NCBI GenBank assembly: GCA_000697055.1
Contig: JNDT01002377.1
Span: 62,001-126,000 of the forward strand
Reading direction: 5' to 3'
Origin: Saksenaea vasiformis B4078
Taxonomy: Eukaryota > Mucoromycota > Mucoromycetes > Mucorales > Saksenaeaceae
Length of the DNA: 64,000 nucleotides
Of the stretch, positions 20,680-32,112 are shown one piece after another (position 1 is the stretch's first letter; each line of letters opens with the position of its first letter). The notes beneath the pieces were generated by a model. That model was not told the origin of the DNA. It ran no database searches and saw only the letters and a list, made by a program, of their open reading frames with translations. A program made the translations under genes and the position numbers.

Positions 20680-22666
20680 CATATAGTGTTGTCAGTACTT
20701 GACGTTAATACATCAACAATGCTTGTAAATCCGTACTTTTCTGAATGAGGAAGAACCATATGTGGTTCCTTATCTGGATGATGTGTTAATTGAGACTCAC
20801 GATGTCCAACTGATGCTACATAATCAGTATTAAGTTCACTTAGGGAGAATACTGGAACATTCGACCTGTCGGCCTTTTGTTGTTACAGCTCGGAAAAAAA
20901 ATGTTTCCATAATTTTAGGGATTACAGCTATAAACATGGAACTGCTTACTGTCAAGCAAAGATTTCGGCGCGAACGTTATAGTATTACTATCCAATCAAG
21001 GATTATCTACATACCAATAGTGTTGTCCCGCGGTCCAATGATTGAAATAGATGCTGCCTTTTCGAAAGTAACGCATTGTTATTATATTTTGCAAAATCAT
21101 CCCTTATTTGTATTGCCTTGAGGGCGCCTTGACCATCCGTACATGTAAAATGTATTAACAGCAGTTAGAGATAAAAAAAAATCGGGCTTTGCATTCTACA
21201 TATAGGAAACGTTGGGTCAACGCTGCTCGCTGCCACCTGCCACTTTGAACCCGTGACAATAACGAATCAGAATGTATAACCACTGACTTCCTGAGAATGA
21301 CACTTAAGAAGCTTTACGGACATAATTAGTCTTTAGTAAGCGTTGGTCCTTTCTGGTGCAACAGCGAGTGAAGTAGTCAGGTTTTACAAGAGCTTTCAGG
21401 ATCAGCCTCGTTAATATCCTTTTCCTTGGCTATCTTCTTGGATTTCTTTTGCGCATAACCAGTATCAAATGTGTAGTTACGTATCTTTACTGATAAGCAC
21501 ATTTAGATAAGATCTTTATTTTGGATGGAAGCAAATGGGCAATTGGTTGTGTTTAGATAGCGAAATGCACCAAGCCACCTGCGTTTACTACTTCTCGGAA
21601 TCCTTCATCGGTTCTCACGATAAGAAGAGATCAAATATCTTATGCAACAGTAATAAAATGAAATATCGCTACGTGGAAATCAAATAGAATGATAATGACA
21701 GTTGGCGAAATATGTGTTCTCTTTTTTTTTTTCTTGATTGGAAATTACACGTTATGCTTAGTATCAGCGCAATCTGATAGGATCGCATGCTGAGGTACCT
21801 AGATTGTATGGCACATGGTACAGATGGTAAGTTCTATGTACATTCACTTGGCCCGGTCTCTCTTCTCCTGTTTTTAGAAAATGTTTAAATCGTCCTTCTT
21901 CGACCACGGCCAGCAAATATCGCAGGTGTCGGGAAAAAATCCGTAGTAGTGTTTTATACTATTCCCTCTTCACGCTTCATCTATGGCTACACCATTGTAG
22001 ATACCGGTGGAGCCCATTTGGAAACCTAATGGAAAACTTCACGGGCATGTATGTAGGCACAGAAAGCTGAAGGATCCAAATAATTTAGCTTCTTGCGAGC
22101 TACTGTACTTGCTTTCGCTGTATTTAGAAATGTCCATATGTGGATATGCTCGTTAGATTCACCAGGTATATACCATATAATATTCATTCATCATGTCTTT
22201 TTTGGATTCTATCGTTCCTCAGGTCATTGATCGAACCCTTATGTAATCTTATGCATCCAATTTCTCATAAAGTACCTCTTTAGTGTCCATTCTGAAATTA
22301 TTTCTGATGCGAAGCAATGCCTAACCATCTCTATCTGCGCGATCTTCGTGTGAATACGGCTGTCATTCTATTGTCATTATAAACAAATTGGGACGACAGT
22401 AATTCATGTGACATACTATATTTGGCACAACCTGGTTGTGCCTGTCAGGAGCTCATGCAGTGCTGCCACGCTACTTGGCCAAGCGCAGTTTGCTATGTGC
22501 TTCACAAGCGACATGACACGATGACCCTGTTACTTAGATAGTTTATGGTCAACAATCATTGCTGTGTATGTACACGCTGTTACAAGCGGGCTTAAATAAA
22601 AGCGAAACCACATTAAAATATTTAGAAGGGGATCTGCATCTCTTTCCCTCCTTCTTTTCCTTTTTA
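20680..22666. other. intergenic, 2 kb
   Basis: No gene is supportable. On the minus strand at about 21380-21505 there is a 41-codon Lys-rich frame (QKKSKKIAKEKDINEADPES). At about 21575-21640 there is a fragment reading RTDEGFREVVNAGGLVHF. These may be exons or relics of a gene I cannot name. The rest shows nothing. Confidence 0.35.
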
Positions 22667-24358
22667 ATGATCCGCTTGTCACAATCGCAGCCGGCGCAGA
22701 TCGCACTCCGTACAGACGACAGCAGCGACAGATCCGAAAACGGTGAAGTTATCTACATGTCAAGATACGACGTAGAACAAGGGATAGATCCTCGTGAGGA
22801 GCGTTCTTTGATTAGGAAGATAGATTTGATGATCATGCCAATCGTATGCGCTATAAGCTTTTTACAGGTGTGTAGGAGATATGTGCAGTTCCGATTACGC
22901 CAAATTCATCTCTGGTAGTTCTTTGATAAGACAATTGTCAATCTTGCGGCCGTATTTACATTTAAAGAGGATTTACGACTTGTAGGCAATCAATACGACA
23001 GTATATGCTTCATATTTTATGTAGGTTACATCGTCTGTCAGGTACAAAACGCATAGGCGAAATGGTAACACGATCTAATCTTAAATTTTAGTTTCCAAAC
23101 AATTACCTCTTGCAGCGTTTTCCTGTCGGGAGATACCTTGGGATAATGGTCTTTCTATGGGGAACCATATCTTTTAGTTGCGGATTTGCAAAGAACTACA
23201 CCCAAATGATAGCCCTCAGGCTTTTACTTGGGCTCTTTGAAGGCAGCATGTATCCTGCATTGACGCTTCTGGTTTCCACTTTCTATCGCCGAAATGAGCA
23301 GGCGACTAGACTTGGCTGCGTTTGGCTCTCTGATGGGCTAACCGGTATTCTCGTTGCACCGACCGGATTGGGCCTACTGCATATGAACACTTTTGGCGTG
23401 GCACAATGGCGATGGTATGCAATATAACTGTGCTGGAAAAGCAACCGTCTCTATTGATTATGATTAACCTGACAGGGCCTTTATGATATTTGGTGGCATC
23501 ACTTGCGTTACTGGTGTTGTCACGTTTTTCTTTCTGGTCGACAATCCAAAATCAAAATGTCTCGGGCTCAATGCGGAGAGGCAATTCATAGTAGATGACC
23601 GCATGCGTGACAATGCCGTTGTACGAACAAACATTATAAAAACGCAGCATATGCTGGAGTCCCTGAAAGAGATACGATTATGGGCTTTCTCGTTTGCTAC
23701 GCTTTTATTCTGTATGAATATGAGCGTTCTCGTCTTTTATAGCATGCAAATATGCGAATTAGTTGGATTCTCGGTAAGCCTCGTCTTTTTTAGCAGTATC
23801 TGCTAACATTTGTCTCAGATACAGGAGACATTCGAATTACAAATAGCTGTAGGCACTGCGGACATCGCGTTTATACTGTTGGCTGTCTACATTACTCACA
23901 AATTTCGCGAGATGTTACACATTGCATGTATATGGGCCTTTGTCGGTGCCCTTGGTCCTCTCTTGATTGTCATTATTCCGACGCAGAGACTAAAAATCCT
24001 CGGTCAAGTGCTCCAAGTTTCTACCGTCTCTACGTATGTCCTTATTCTAGCCGCAGTTTCGAACAACGTTTCCGGATATACAAAGAAAATATTTTATAAC
24101 GGTGTGCTGATGATATTCTATACAGTTGGATACGTACTCGGACCTTTAGTTATGTCGTACAGATCTCTACCTGTATTCGCCAACGTCTTGTTGATATACT
24201 TTGGGGGAAGTATGTTAGGGATTGTTTTTCTGCTGGTTGCTCGATGGAAAATGGCAACAGTAAATCATGAACGACAGGCTCACCCGTCTGATACAATCAT
24301 CGATGCGGAAAACGACTTAACTGATGCAGAAAATGCAAACTTTATTTATCGTCTTTAG
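22667..24358 (+). CDS. MFS transporter 1, anion:cation symporter (allantoate/nicotinate permease-like)
   Basis: Exons 22667-22867, 22919-23041, 23092-23414, 23476-23773 and 23819-24358 give 494 residues. It is a 12-helix major facilitator of the anion:cation symporter family, whose fungal members (Dal5, Tna1, Vht1, Liz1 types) import organic anions. The N-terminal cytosolic tail ends SLIRKIDLMIMPIVCAISFL (helix 1). Then come FFDKTIVNLAAVFTFKEDL, FPNNYLLQRFPVGRY, LLLGLFEGSMYPALTLLVST and FYRRNEQATRLGCVWLSDGL, and the conserved SNNVSGYTKKIFYNGVLMIF. It ends DAENANFIYRL. It is the first and most divergent of three tandem paralogues: the usual glycine-rich loop GIIGGL reads GILVAPTG here, and FCLRNGGM reads FCMNMSVL. 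The frame is nevertheless intact. Confidence 0.93.
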
Positions 24359-24800
24359 ACAAATCTCACTCCTTATTGGTTGCTACCAGTTAACAATAGT
24401 ACACCTTATGTAATACCTACTATGTTTAATGCTTTTTTCAGTGCTTTCAAAATATAATTGATTGTCGATTACATTCATAGCAACTGAAAGTGTGCTAAGC
24501 GACAGCCAGGCGCCTGACGAGAGAGAAACAGCTGAGTAAAATTTGAGTGTGCGTTGGAATATATGCAATCTCTATTTATAGTCCTTATTGCTGATTTGAG
24601 TCAAGTCGGAAGTCTGTTTTGAAGCCACACGGTTGTATGCGCATACAGGGTTTTCATCAAAAATAAATAAACAAGCTAACCGCTCGCCGTAGATCTCGAC
24701 ATCTACGAATTAAAGCCTCTTTAATATCGACAACGAGGTGCTAGCTGTGACCACTACGGGTTAATGAGAAGTTAAGTTTACCAAACCAGGAAAACTGGAA
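24359..24800. other. intergenic, no gene seen
   Basis: A/T-rich spacer 3' of MFS transporter 1. Nothing recognisable. Confidence 0.4.
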
Positions 24801-25241
24801 TCATTTGGTCTGAGATTCCGCTTTCAGCTCGTATGCCAAGACCCTATAAGCCTTCCATCGGCACTGTATGTCTAATGCATCAGACTGGATTTGTATTATA
24901 GCCCTTATCTTAATTCGTGGTAACCTTACGATGCTAGCGAACTGTTCCGTATTATGGTAGCGATCAGTGATCCTATCTGAACCTAACGTCTGATAGAGTT
25001 GCTGTTGAAGATCATACGAAAGGTAATAGAGAGAAACATTATTTGTCAGTTCGGCGAAACTTAATTCTCTGGAAAAGGGAACTTTCTTACAGATATAGAA
25101 CTGTGGCACCACCAGCGCAGCAATTACTATAATAGGCAAACAAATCCGGTTGTCTGACCGTTCAATTGTCAACTGAAAATTGAAAAAAAAATTGACTGCA
25201 GCGCATTTGTAATGTGTGACGTTATGCAGGTTGGTGGACAT
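24801..25241 (-). CDS. Hypothetical protein, 146 codons
   Basis: An uninterrupted minus-strand frame of 146 codons in otherwise gene-poor sequence between MFS transporter 1 and element copy C. It contains one hydrophobic stretch, ICLPIIVIAALVVPQFYI (about residues 34-51), that could span a membrane. A mixed-charge C-terminal half follows (VRLPRIKIRAIIQIQSDALD). I recognise no family. An intron cannot be excluded near the poly-A run at 25181-25190. It may be chance, because this A/T composition allows such frames. Confidence 0.3.
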   Translation of the reverse strand: MSTNLHNVTHYKCAAVNFFFNFQLTIERSDNRICLPIIVIAALVVPQFYICKKVPFSRELSFAELTNNVSLYYLSYDLQQQLYQTLGSDRITDRYHNTEQFASIVRLPRIKIRAIIQIQSDALDIQCRWKAYRVLAYELKAESQTK

Positions 25242-25317
25242 GGAAAGCTTATTGAATTTTCCAGGAGAAGCTCCACTGCCGATAATGAGTACAAGATGGA
25301 GGCATTGAGGCTTCTAT

Positions 25318-25928
25318 TAAGGATTTACTGGCGTCAGATAAATGTTATGAGACGTTCAAGCCAAATAATTTTAGCGCTGGAAAGTAAGTCGTTTTGCGTT
25401 AATCCAAGGAATAGTTCGCGTTTGGATAACCAGAGTCTAGCATTGTGGGTACTCCAGTGATGGATTCCCGGGATTCCATCGGAAGCAGTAAAAATGTCTC
25501 ACGATAAGGACAGGCTCCACCCAAGAGTGATCCGTATTTAAAGGGACGCATGAATTTCCTTTTCTTTTTTTGTCTCTGTTCTTTACAAAAACATTCCGGT
25601 AAGGATGTCAGTTCTTCAAAACCTATACAGGATCACTCATTCTCCATGTTTATATTTTCGCCTAGAAGACCTCTGTCCGAACCACCTTGGCTGGGTAAGC
25701 TCCCTCTTGTCACACTGGGTAAGTAAAATGATATCCATTTGTATGCACAGTTGTCACTCATGCTTACGTCCTTCATCTGGGGACCAAGGTGATGTAAGTA
25801 GAGTATTACTTTATCGCCAATTTATATAATGATAACCATATTTCATCCCTTTCTTAGCACAAATCTGGCTCTTGATGGACGCAAGATTTACATAGAGTAG
25901 CGTAAAGATGCAATTCAATAAACAGTGT
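25318..25928 (+). repeat. Dispersed spliced element, copy C
   Basis: Plus-strand copy between MFS transporters 1 and 2. It opens GGATTTACTGGCGTCAG (25320), has GAGACGTTCAAGCCAAATAA as in copy B, then TTAATCCAAGGAATAG and GCAGTAAAAATGTCTCACG. The TATA-like TATTTAAAGG lies at 25535-25544. The leader intron is 25599-25665 (CCG|GTAAGGATGTC to CTAG|AAGACC). The second intron is 25794-25857 (GAT|GTAAGT to TTAG|CACAAAT). The last exon reads H-K-S-G-S-stop and the unit ends TTCAATAAACAGTGT (25928). The start codon seen in copy B is changed (GAAGACC for GCATGACC), and a one-base loss shifts the frame. Even so, the C-terminal SGDQGD and the stop match copy B. Confidence 0.78.
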
Positions 25929-26528
25929 AGGGTTCCCGTGATACAAGTAGGAACACTGTTAATTGCGACATGATAAATTAACGTGAGACGTTTTGATGAT
26001 CTGTTTATTTCTCGAGAGAAGATCACCACGTTAGCCCTTAGAGCTGGGACCGGAGATTGATTCAGGTCCCACATTGTTTCTTTTTGATCCCATGAGAAAC
26101 CGAAATCAGCAGATTGAACCTCTTCAGCCTCCACTCCAGCATGCTGGAAGCTCCGCCTTGGCGTTGCTATCTTTCCGATTCCAAATAGACTGTATTGGAT
26201 GCCTGGTAAAGTGGGTTCGCGAAAGCGCTTGTGTACCTATTCTCAATATAAGCTCTGGACAAAGCGCATTGTTGAATTCCCGATTGCATTCCTAGAATGA
26301 ACCCGACTTTCCTTTTTCAAGCTGAAAAGCACCCGCATCATACGAGCCATGTGTAACTACCTCAGCAGTTGTGTAATGTTATAACTATTTGTAGTACATG
26401 AGTTCGAATGTAGCACTTCTTATCACTGGTCCCACGGAAGCTACTTAATTAGAGCTTAAGGAACGGGCTAAGTCAAGGGAAGGTTGGATAAAGGAACAGC
26501 CATCATACTCTTTCTCCTGTTAACTCTG
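25929..26528. other. intergenic, upstream of MFS transporter 2
   Basis: About 600 bases without a supportable gene; should contain the promoter of MFS transporter 2. Confidence 0.45.
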
Positions 26529-28226
26529 ATGTCTCGGTTATCAAAGCCACAAATCATACCATTAGCGCCTTACAATCGACAATACAGCAGCAGAGCTGAA
26601 TTATATGATTCGGAATACTTTCAGGAATACGGTGACAATATCGACGTCCCATCTCCTGATGAACGAATGCTCGTACGAAAAATCGATTTCATGCTGATGC
26701 CCATCGTATGTACAATTAATTTTATGCAGGTGCGAAATGTGAAAAAACAGTTCGTCAGCTTCATCCAATGAACTAATAGATGATAGTATCTTGATAAAAC
26801 AATAATCAACTATGCGGTTGAGCTTAATTTTACTCAAGATCTACACCTCTCAAAAAATCAGTATAACATATTGGCTGCGATATTTTATTTCGGCTATCTT
26901 GCTTTCCAGGTGCGTGCGGATCAACATGATGCGTTCATGATGGAATTAATAGTCCAATCTCGTCTAGTTTCCCAATAATTACCTGTTACAGCGCTTCCCT
27001 ATAGGAAAATATATCGGCTTTCTTGTTTTCATGTGGGGAGTGGTACTAGTTTGCACAGGATTCGTGCAAGATTTCTCTCAAATGACTGCCGTACGATTTC
27101 TTCTTGGTTTCTTTGAAGGTGGCATATATCCTGCACTGATTCTGCTGATATCCACCTTTTATCGCCGGAGGGAGCAGGCATCCCGTCTCGGTTGCGCATG
27201 GCTATGTAATGGTATAGCTGGTATTATTGGCGGTCTAGTTGCATACGGTATTGGACGAATGGATGACCTGGGTATAGCACGGTGGCGATGGTAAGTGCTA
27301 TCGTTATTGGAACTTAGTTCACGCTAAAGATAGGATTATGTTTATCGTCGGTGCCGTCACCTGTTTTACTGGCGCTGTCGCATTTCTTTTTCTAATCGAT
27401 AACCCTAAATCAAAATATTTGCATCTGAATGCCGAACGGGAGATTATGGTAGAAGAGCGAACGCGTGATAATGCGGTAGTGAGGACAAGTATTATCAAGA
27501 AGGACCACATCCTCGAGTGCTTGAGGGAGACACGTTTCTGGACGTTTTGTTTGGCGGGGTTCCTGTTTTGTCTTCGCAACGGTGGAATGACCATTTACGG
27601 CGTACAAATCATCAAGTCCTTTGGTTACTCAGTAAGAAGAACCTCAGACCCTTCCTGTAGTCACAACTAATGTGTACAGCGTGTAGAGCCTTGAAAGTAT
27701 CCTGATGACAGTCCCTCTTGGTGCGATGGATATATTTCTGATTCTACTAAGCGTTTATTTGGTTCGCAGATTGAAGCAGACACTGTACGTTGCGTGCGGA
27801 ATGATGTGTCTCGGCACGATCGGCATGCTTCTTATGGCCACAATGCCGGAACCCAAGCTCAAGGTGATGGGCCAATACCTTGGGCTAGCGTCTGTCCCAA
27901 CGTATCTGCTTATGCTCACATCCCTTTCGAACAACGTGTCAGGTTACACCAAAAAAATCTTCTACAACGGCATGATGATGGTATCCTACACGCTCGGTAA
28001 CTTCCTTGGAACGTTTGTGATGGATCCTCGATTTGCACCAACGTATGTGGGAAGCTTTTTAATATATACTGGTACCAGTATCTGTGGAATCGTTCTCTTG
28101 TTGATTGCTCGTTGGCGGATGGCACTGATAAACCGTCAGCGGCTGGCCCGGGGGCCTGGTACAATTACAAATGTGGAGGACGACTTAACAGATGTGCAGG
28201 ATCCAAACTTTATTTATCGACTTTAA
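26529..28226 (+). CDS. MFS transporter 2, anion:cation symporter
   Basis: Second of three tandem paralogues. Exons 26529-26729, 26787-26909, 26968-27290, 27334-27631 and 27687-28226 give 494 residues; every exon has the same length as in transporter 1. Helix 1 is RKIDFMLMPIVCTINFM. The junctions read YLDKTIINYAVELNFTQDL and FPNNYLLQRFPIGKYIG. LLGFFEGGIYPALILLISTF, FYRRREQASRLGCAWLCNG and GIAGIIGGLVAYGIGRMDDL follow, then LFCLRNGGMTIYGVQI and SNNVSGYTKKIFYNGMMMV. It ends DVQDPNFIYRL. As a family these take up small organic acids or amides; the substrate cannot be read from sequence. Element copy C lies 0.6 kb upstream. Confidence 0.95.
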
Positions 28227-28824
28227 AGAAGAATATTACCTTGTATTTTAAGCGCATCCGGCTACAAGTTGGTCGTATTGCTTGTAATACCTAAGTTTCT
28301 TGTTAATCGAAAAATGAGCAAATAGGAAGCTTGGATACTAGAAAATTCTCCATTGAATTACGAATTCGAACGCATTAATAAATCCAGCTGTTGCCACAAC
28401 GTGTGACAAGCACTAAAAGGTAAATGGCGGTCGTCTAGGTATCCCGTTGTTTGTGTAATGACAAATCTGTGCTTTTCAGAACATAATCGTGTCAAGGTTA
28501 GCTTATTACTCTGTTTTGCCTGTGCACGTGCCTAATAATAATAATGTGAGATTGATGTATGATCATTACATAACCTATAACGATTAACATGGCATCAAGT
28601 GATATTTGTGGCAGATCACCATTTGAAGGGAGCGTGCAACGTTGCAGTAGAACAGTACAGATCAAGGTACTTTGCGCATATGCTGCATACGATGATACAC
28701 GGACCATACATAAATGTCTCACAAATGGCACCAGTTAAAATAATATTTGTACCCTCAAAAAAAAAAGACCAGGCCAGATAAAGGGTCATCCTCTTTACTT
28801 CTTTTCTGGGTTTATGCTGTAAAG
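28227..28824. other. intergenic, upstream of MFS transporter 3
   Basis: About 600 bases with no supportable gene; candidate promoter region. Confidence 0.45.
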
Positions 28825-30503
28825 ATGTCCTTTCCATTATCGAAGGAAAAACAAGCTCAAGATATATCTCTTTCTGAAGAGAAACACTACGACTGCAAAG
28901 ATGATTTCAACGAGAAAGAGCAAACGGTGCCAGCTGCTGAACGCGGATTCCTGCGAAAAATTGACATCATGATCTTGCCCATCATATGCAGCATCACCTT
29001 TCTGCAGGTTTGAGAAACAGAATGATACCCAAGCCAGTGACTCATGAGTACATGCAAAGTACCTGGACAAGACGACTATCACCTATGCTGCCCTGTTTCA
29101 TTTCAAAGAGGACCTCGGTCTGGATGATACCCGTTTCAATTTTATAGCGTCTATCTTTTACCTGGGGTACCTTGTCTTCCAGGTAAAATATTTGCAAGTA
29201 GATCGACAAGGTTTATTCACACTATTTCTAGGCTCCAAATAACTATCTATTACAGCGGATTCCTATAGGCAGGTATATCGGTATCGTTGTCTTCGTATGG
29301 GGCATGGTTCTTGTTTGCACTGGGTTTGTGCACAATTTCTCTCAGTTGTCTGCTTTACGATTTCTCCTGGGTTTCTTTGAAGGAGGGATCTACCCTGCGC
29401 TTACGCTCTTGATTTCTACGTTTTACCGTCGCAAAGAACAGGCCGCTCGACTGGGTTACATCTGGCTATGTAACGGTCTGGCTGGTGTTATTGGTGGTTT
29501 AATCGCCTACGGAATCGGCGTCATGGACGCACACGGCGTGGCACGGTGGAGATGGTAACTTGCAGAAACTGGAAGATGTACGATTACGCTTATGATGATC
29601 TATAGGCTTATGTTTATTTTTGGTGGTATCACTTGTTTCATTGGCATTCTTGCCTTTTTCTTTCTAATTGGTGATCCAAACTCCAAATTTTTACGGTTGA
29701 CGCCAGAGCAAGAGACACTGGTGGCGGAGCGAACAAGAGACAATGCAGTTGTTCGAACAATGTCTATCAAAAAAGAACAGCAGATCGAGGCTTTGAAGGA
29801 AGCACGTTTCTGGTTGTTTAGTTTTGCTAGCTTTTTATTCTGTCTTCGAAATGGTGGCATGACCGTCTATGGCGCACAAATCACACATTCGTTTGGTTTC
29901 ACGGTAAGTAGCACAAGACATTTCGCGGTTCGCGGATTTGAATAGCTGACGGCGTACGATTAGGGCCTTCAAAGTATCTTGTTGACGGTTCCTCTCGGTG
30001 CCCTTGATGTCATTCTTATCCTCATTAGTGTCTACCTCTCTAACCGACTAAAACAAACTCTATACGTCGCAAGCGCCATGATGACAATTGGCACGATTGG
30101 TACATTGCTGATGATCGTCATCCCAAGTGCCAAACTCAAGTTGATTGGCCAATATATTGGACTGTCTGCTGTCCCGACTTATGTGCTCATGCTGGCATCC
30201 ATTTCCAACAACGTATCCGGTTACACCAAGAAAATTTTTTACTATAGTTCAATGATGGTGTTTTACACTATTGGTAACTGCATTGGACCTTTCATCATGG
30301 CACATCAGTTTGCACCCCATTATGCTGCAAGTTTTGCAATCTATATATGTACAAGTATGTTAGGTGTCGCCTGCCTGTTGATCGCGCGATGGAGAATGGC
30401 GGTTATGAACCGACGGAGATTGGCAAATCCATCTGGTGTTGAAACTAATGTCAAGGACGATCTGACAGACGTGCAAAATCCAAATTTCATTTATCGCCTT
30501 TGA
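28825..30503 (+). CDS. MFS transporter 3, anion:cation symporter
   Basis: Third tandem paralogue. Exons 28825-29007, 29060-29182, 29232-29554, 29606-29903 and 29964-30503 give 488 residues. Only the first exon differs in length from its siblings (183 versus 201 bases), in the variable cytosolic tail. Helix 1 is RKIDIMILPIICSITFLQ. YLDKTTITYAALFHFKEDLG is the textbook motif of this family. APNNYLLQRIPIGRYIG, LLGFFEGGIYPALTLLISTF, YRRKEQAARLGYIWLCNG and GVIGGLIAYGIG follow, then SNNVSGYTKKIFYYSSMMV. It ends DVQNPNFIYRL. It appears intact, and is closer to transporter 2 than to transporter 1 by eye. Confidence 0.95.
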
Positions 30504-30879
30504 AAACATTAGCTTGCCCTTTTTCACATTGTATTGTAATTTATCATTACCTATGGTATCGTAGGTAAATAATCCCATATCGATAGACTTGCATCCTCGC
30601 AAAAACGATAACAAAACCTAAGCGTATACAAAGACGGACAGTACCCTTGAAAAATCTCGCGATTTTAATCTATCACATGCGATTTAACTTCACTGTCAAT
30701 GTACTCTCAATTTGGTAAATCTGAGTAAGAAAACCCTGTTCTCCCTTTCTGCATGATTAGTCGAGTTGTCATGGATGCGACACGAAAAGAAAGCTAAATT
30801 AATCAAAATGAAACAAATGCTGGATGAGAACTAAGGTGCTAAGCGGATAAAGTAGAATTTCGACTCTGGACACTCCAAT
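30504..30879. other. intergenic, no gene seen
   Basis: Short spacer 3' of MFS transporter 3 with nothing recognisable. Confidence 0.4.
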
Positions 30880-31105
30880 ATAGGATCATTCATATTCTTT
30901 TTTCTAATCATTAGCCTGTATGATCTCCTGCTCCAAGCCGGCTCAGTCGTGACGACGTTCTTCATCCATCGCTTAAGCAAATGTCACATGTTGCATCACT
31001 AAACGCCGCATTGCTCTAACTCCTCCGCAGTACGGCATACAATCAATCCTGTCCAGCGCAAACTTGGTTTTTGATGGCGTGTAGAACTTATTCAGAACGT
31101 GAAAA
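30880..31105 (+). repeat. Dispersed spliced element, copy G (3' fragment)
   Basis: Plus-strand 3' part. It begins at the leader-intron acceptor ATTAG|CCTGTATGATCTCCTG, keeps CATCGCTTAAGCAAATG as in copy A, and ends AGCGCAAACTTGGTTTTTGATGG...TAGAACTTATTCAG. The last exon frame reads R-K-L-G-F-stop, as in copies A and B. The promoter block and the AATAAACAGT end are missing, so it is truncated on both sides. It lies after the last MFS gene. Confidence 0.6.
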
Positions 31106-31301
31106 TACACCTAATCAGCGATATATCGTGTTGCGACACAAAGAAATGTTACGGTCTTTCGTCTATCTACCGTTAATCAGCGCATTTTCAAACCTGTTTG
31201 TCCCGCGGGTGCAAAGTGACATATTTCAAGCTATCATAGGTATATTTGATTTTTGTGTTTTTTTTAAGATGGATAAAATTGATAGGAAGTAGTGTCTCTT
31301 A

Positions 31302-32112
31302 TTACAAAAGCTTCTCGATATCGGTAGCAATGGAGCTTGGTTCGGTAAGGGACGAGTAACGGTTCACAGCCTTTCCTTCGCGGTTGACCAAAAATTTCTA
31401 CAAATCATCCCGGTCAACCTTCCTTTTCTCTTTTACAATCTCCGTCAGCTTACCTCAAAGTTCCACTTGACACGCTTCATGCTAAATGAAAAAAAAAAAA
31501 AAATAGAGAATAAGCAAAAAAAAAAAATTCATGAAAGAGGTTAATTACCCAAGAATTCCAGGCTGTGATTCTTTCAAGAACTTGTACATAGGATGTTCAT
31601 TGTCTCCGTTTACATCCCTTTTTCAACTGACGTTAGTTACTTTGTATAAATCACAATGTGTACTTACAGCTTGGCTGTGAGAGGGAATGTTACACTCCAG
31701 TTCAATGTGCAGAAGTTTTGAATTTCTACTCAAGTGTTAATAAACAAAAATAGCCTTTCACTCTTAGAACTTGCCTTCTTCGGTACCGGGTTCTATGGAA
31801 CAAGACAAACTATGTTAGAAAAGTCGTAGGCAGATTTTGTTCTTTACCTTGACCGGCAAACTGGTTGCAAGGTGCGCCAATGATAACAAAGTCCTTCTCC
31901 TTGTACTTCTGGTAAAGATCTTCCAGACCTTGGTATTGCTTTGTGAAGCCGCATTTTGAGGCGACATTGACAACGAGGACGACCTAACAGACATGCGTCA
32001 GAAGCAGAGCAAATGACACCAATTAAGATAGCCTCACCTTTCCCTTGAGTGTTTCAAGGTTCCAGTCTTCTTGCTTAATGTTCTTGATAGTGAAATCGTA
32101 AAGGCTTGCCAT
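31302..32112 (-). CDS. Glutathione peroxidase (Cys type, Gpx/Hyr1-like)
   Basis: Thiol peroxidase of the GPX family, reducing hydroperoxides; fungal members mostly use thioredoxin and act as peroxide sensors. Seven exons: 32038-32112, 31848-31983, 31775-31792, 31668-31725, 31549-31617, 31454-31481, 31302-31397; 159 residues. The peroxidatic Cys is in [20 protein letters not shown] (Cys36, not selenocysteine). [20 protein letters not shown] supplies the Gln, [15 protein letters not shown] the resolving-Cys region, and [13 protein letters not shown] the Trp of the catalytic tetrad. Intron 3 has a GC-AG border (GAAG|GCAAGT); using it is the only way to keep the E-E-E-I-Q frame. Exon 3 is only 18 bases. 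No signal peptide is seen, so cytosolic or mitochondrial by alternative start. Confidence 0.95.
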
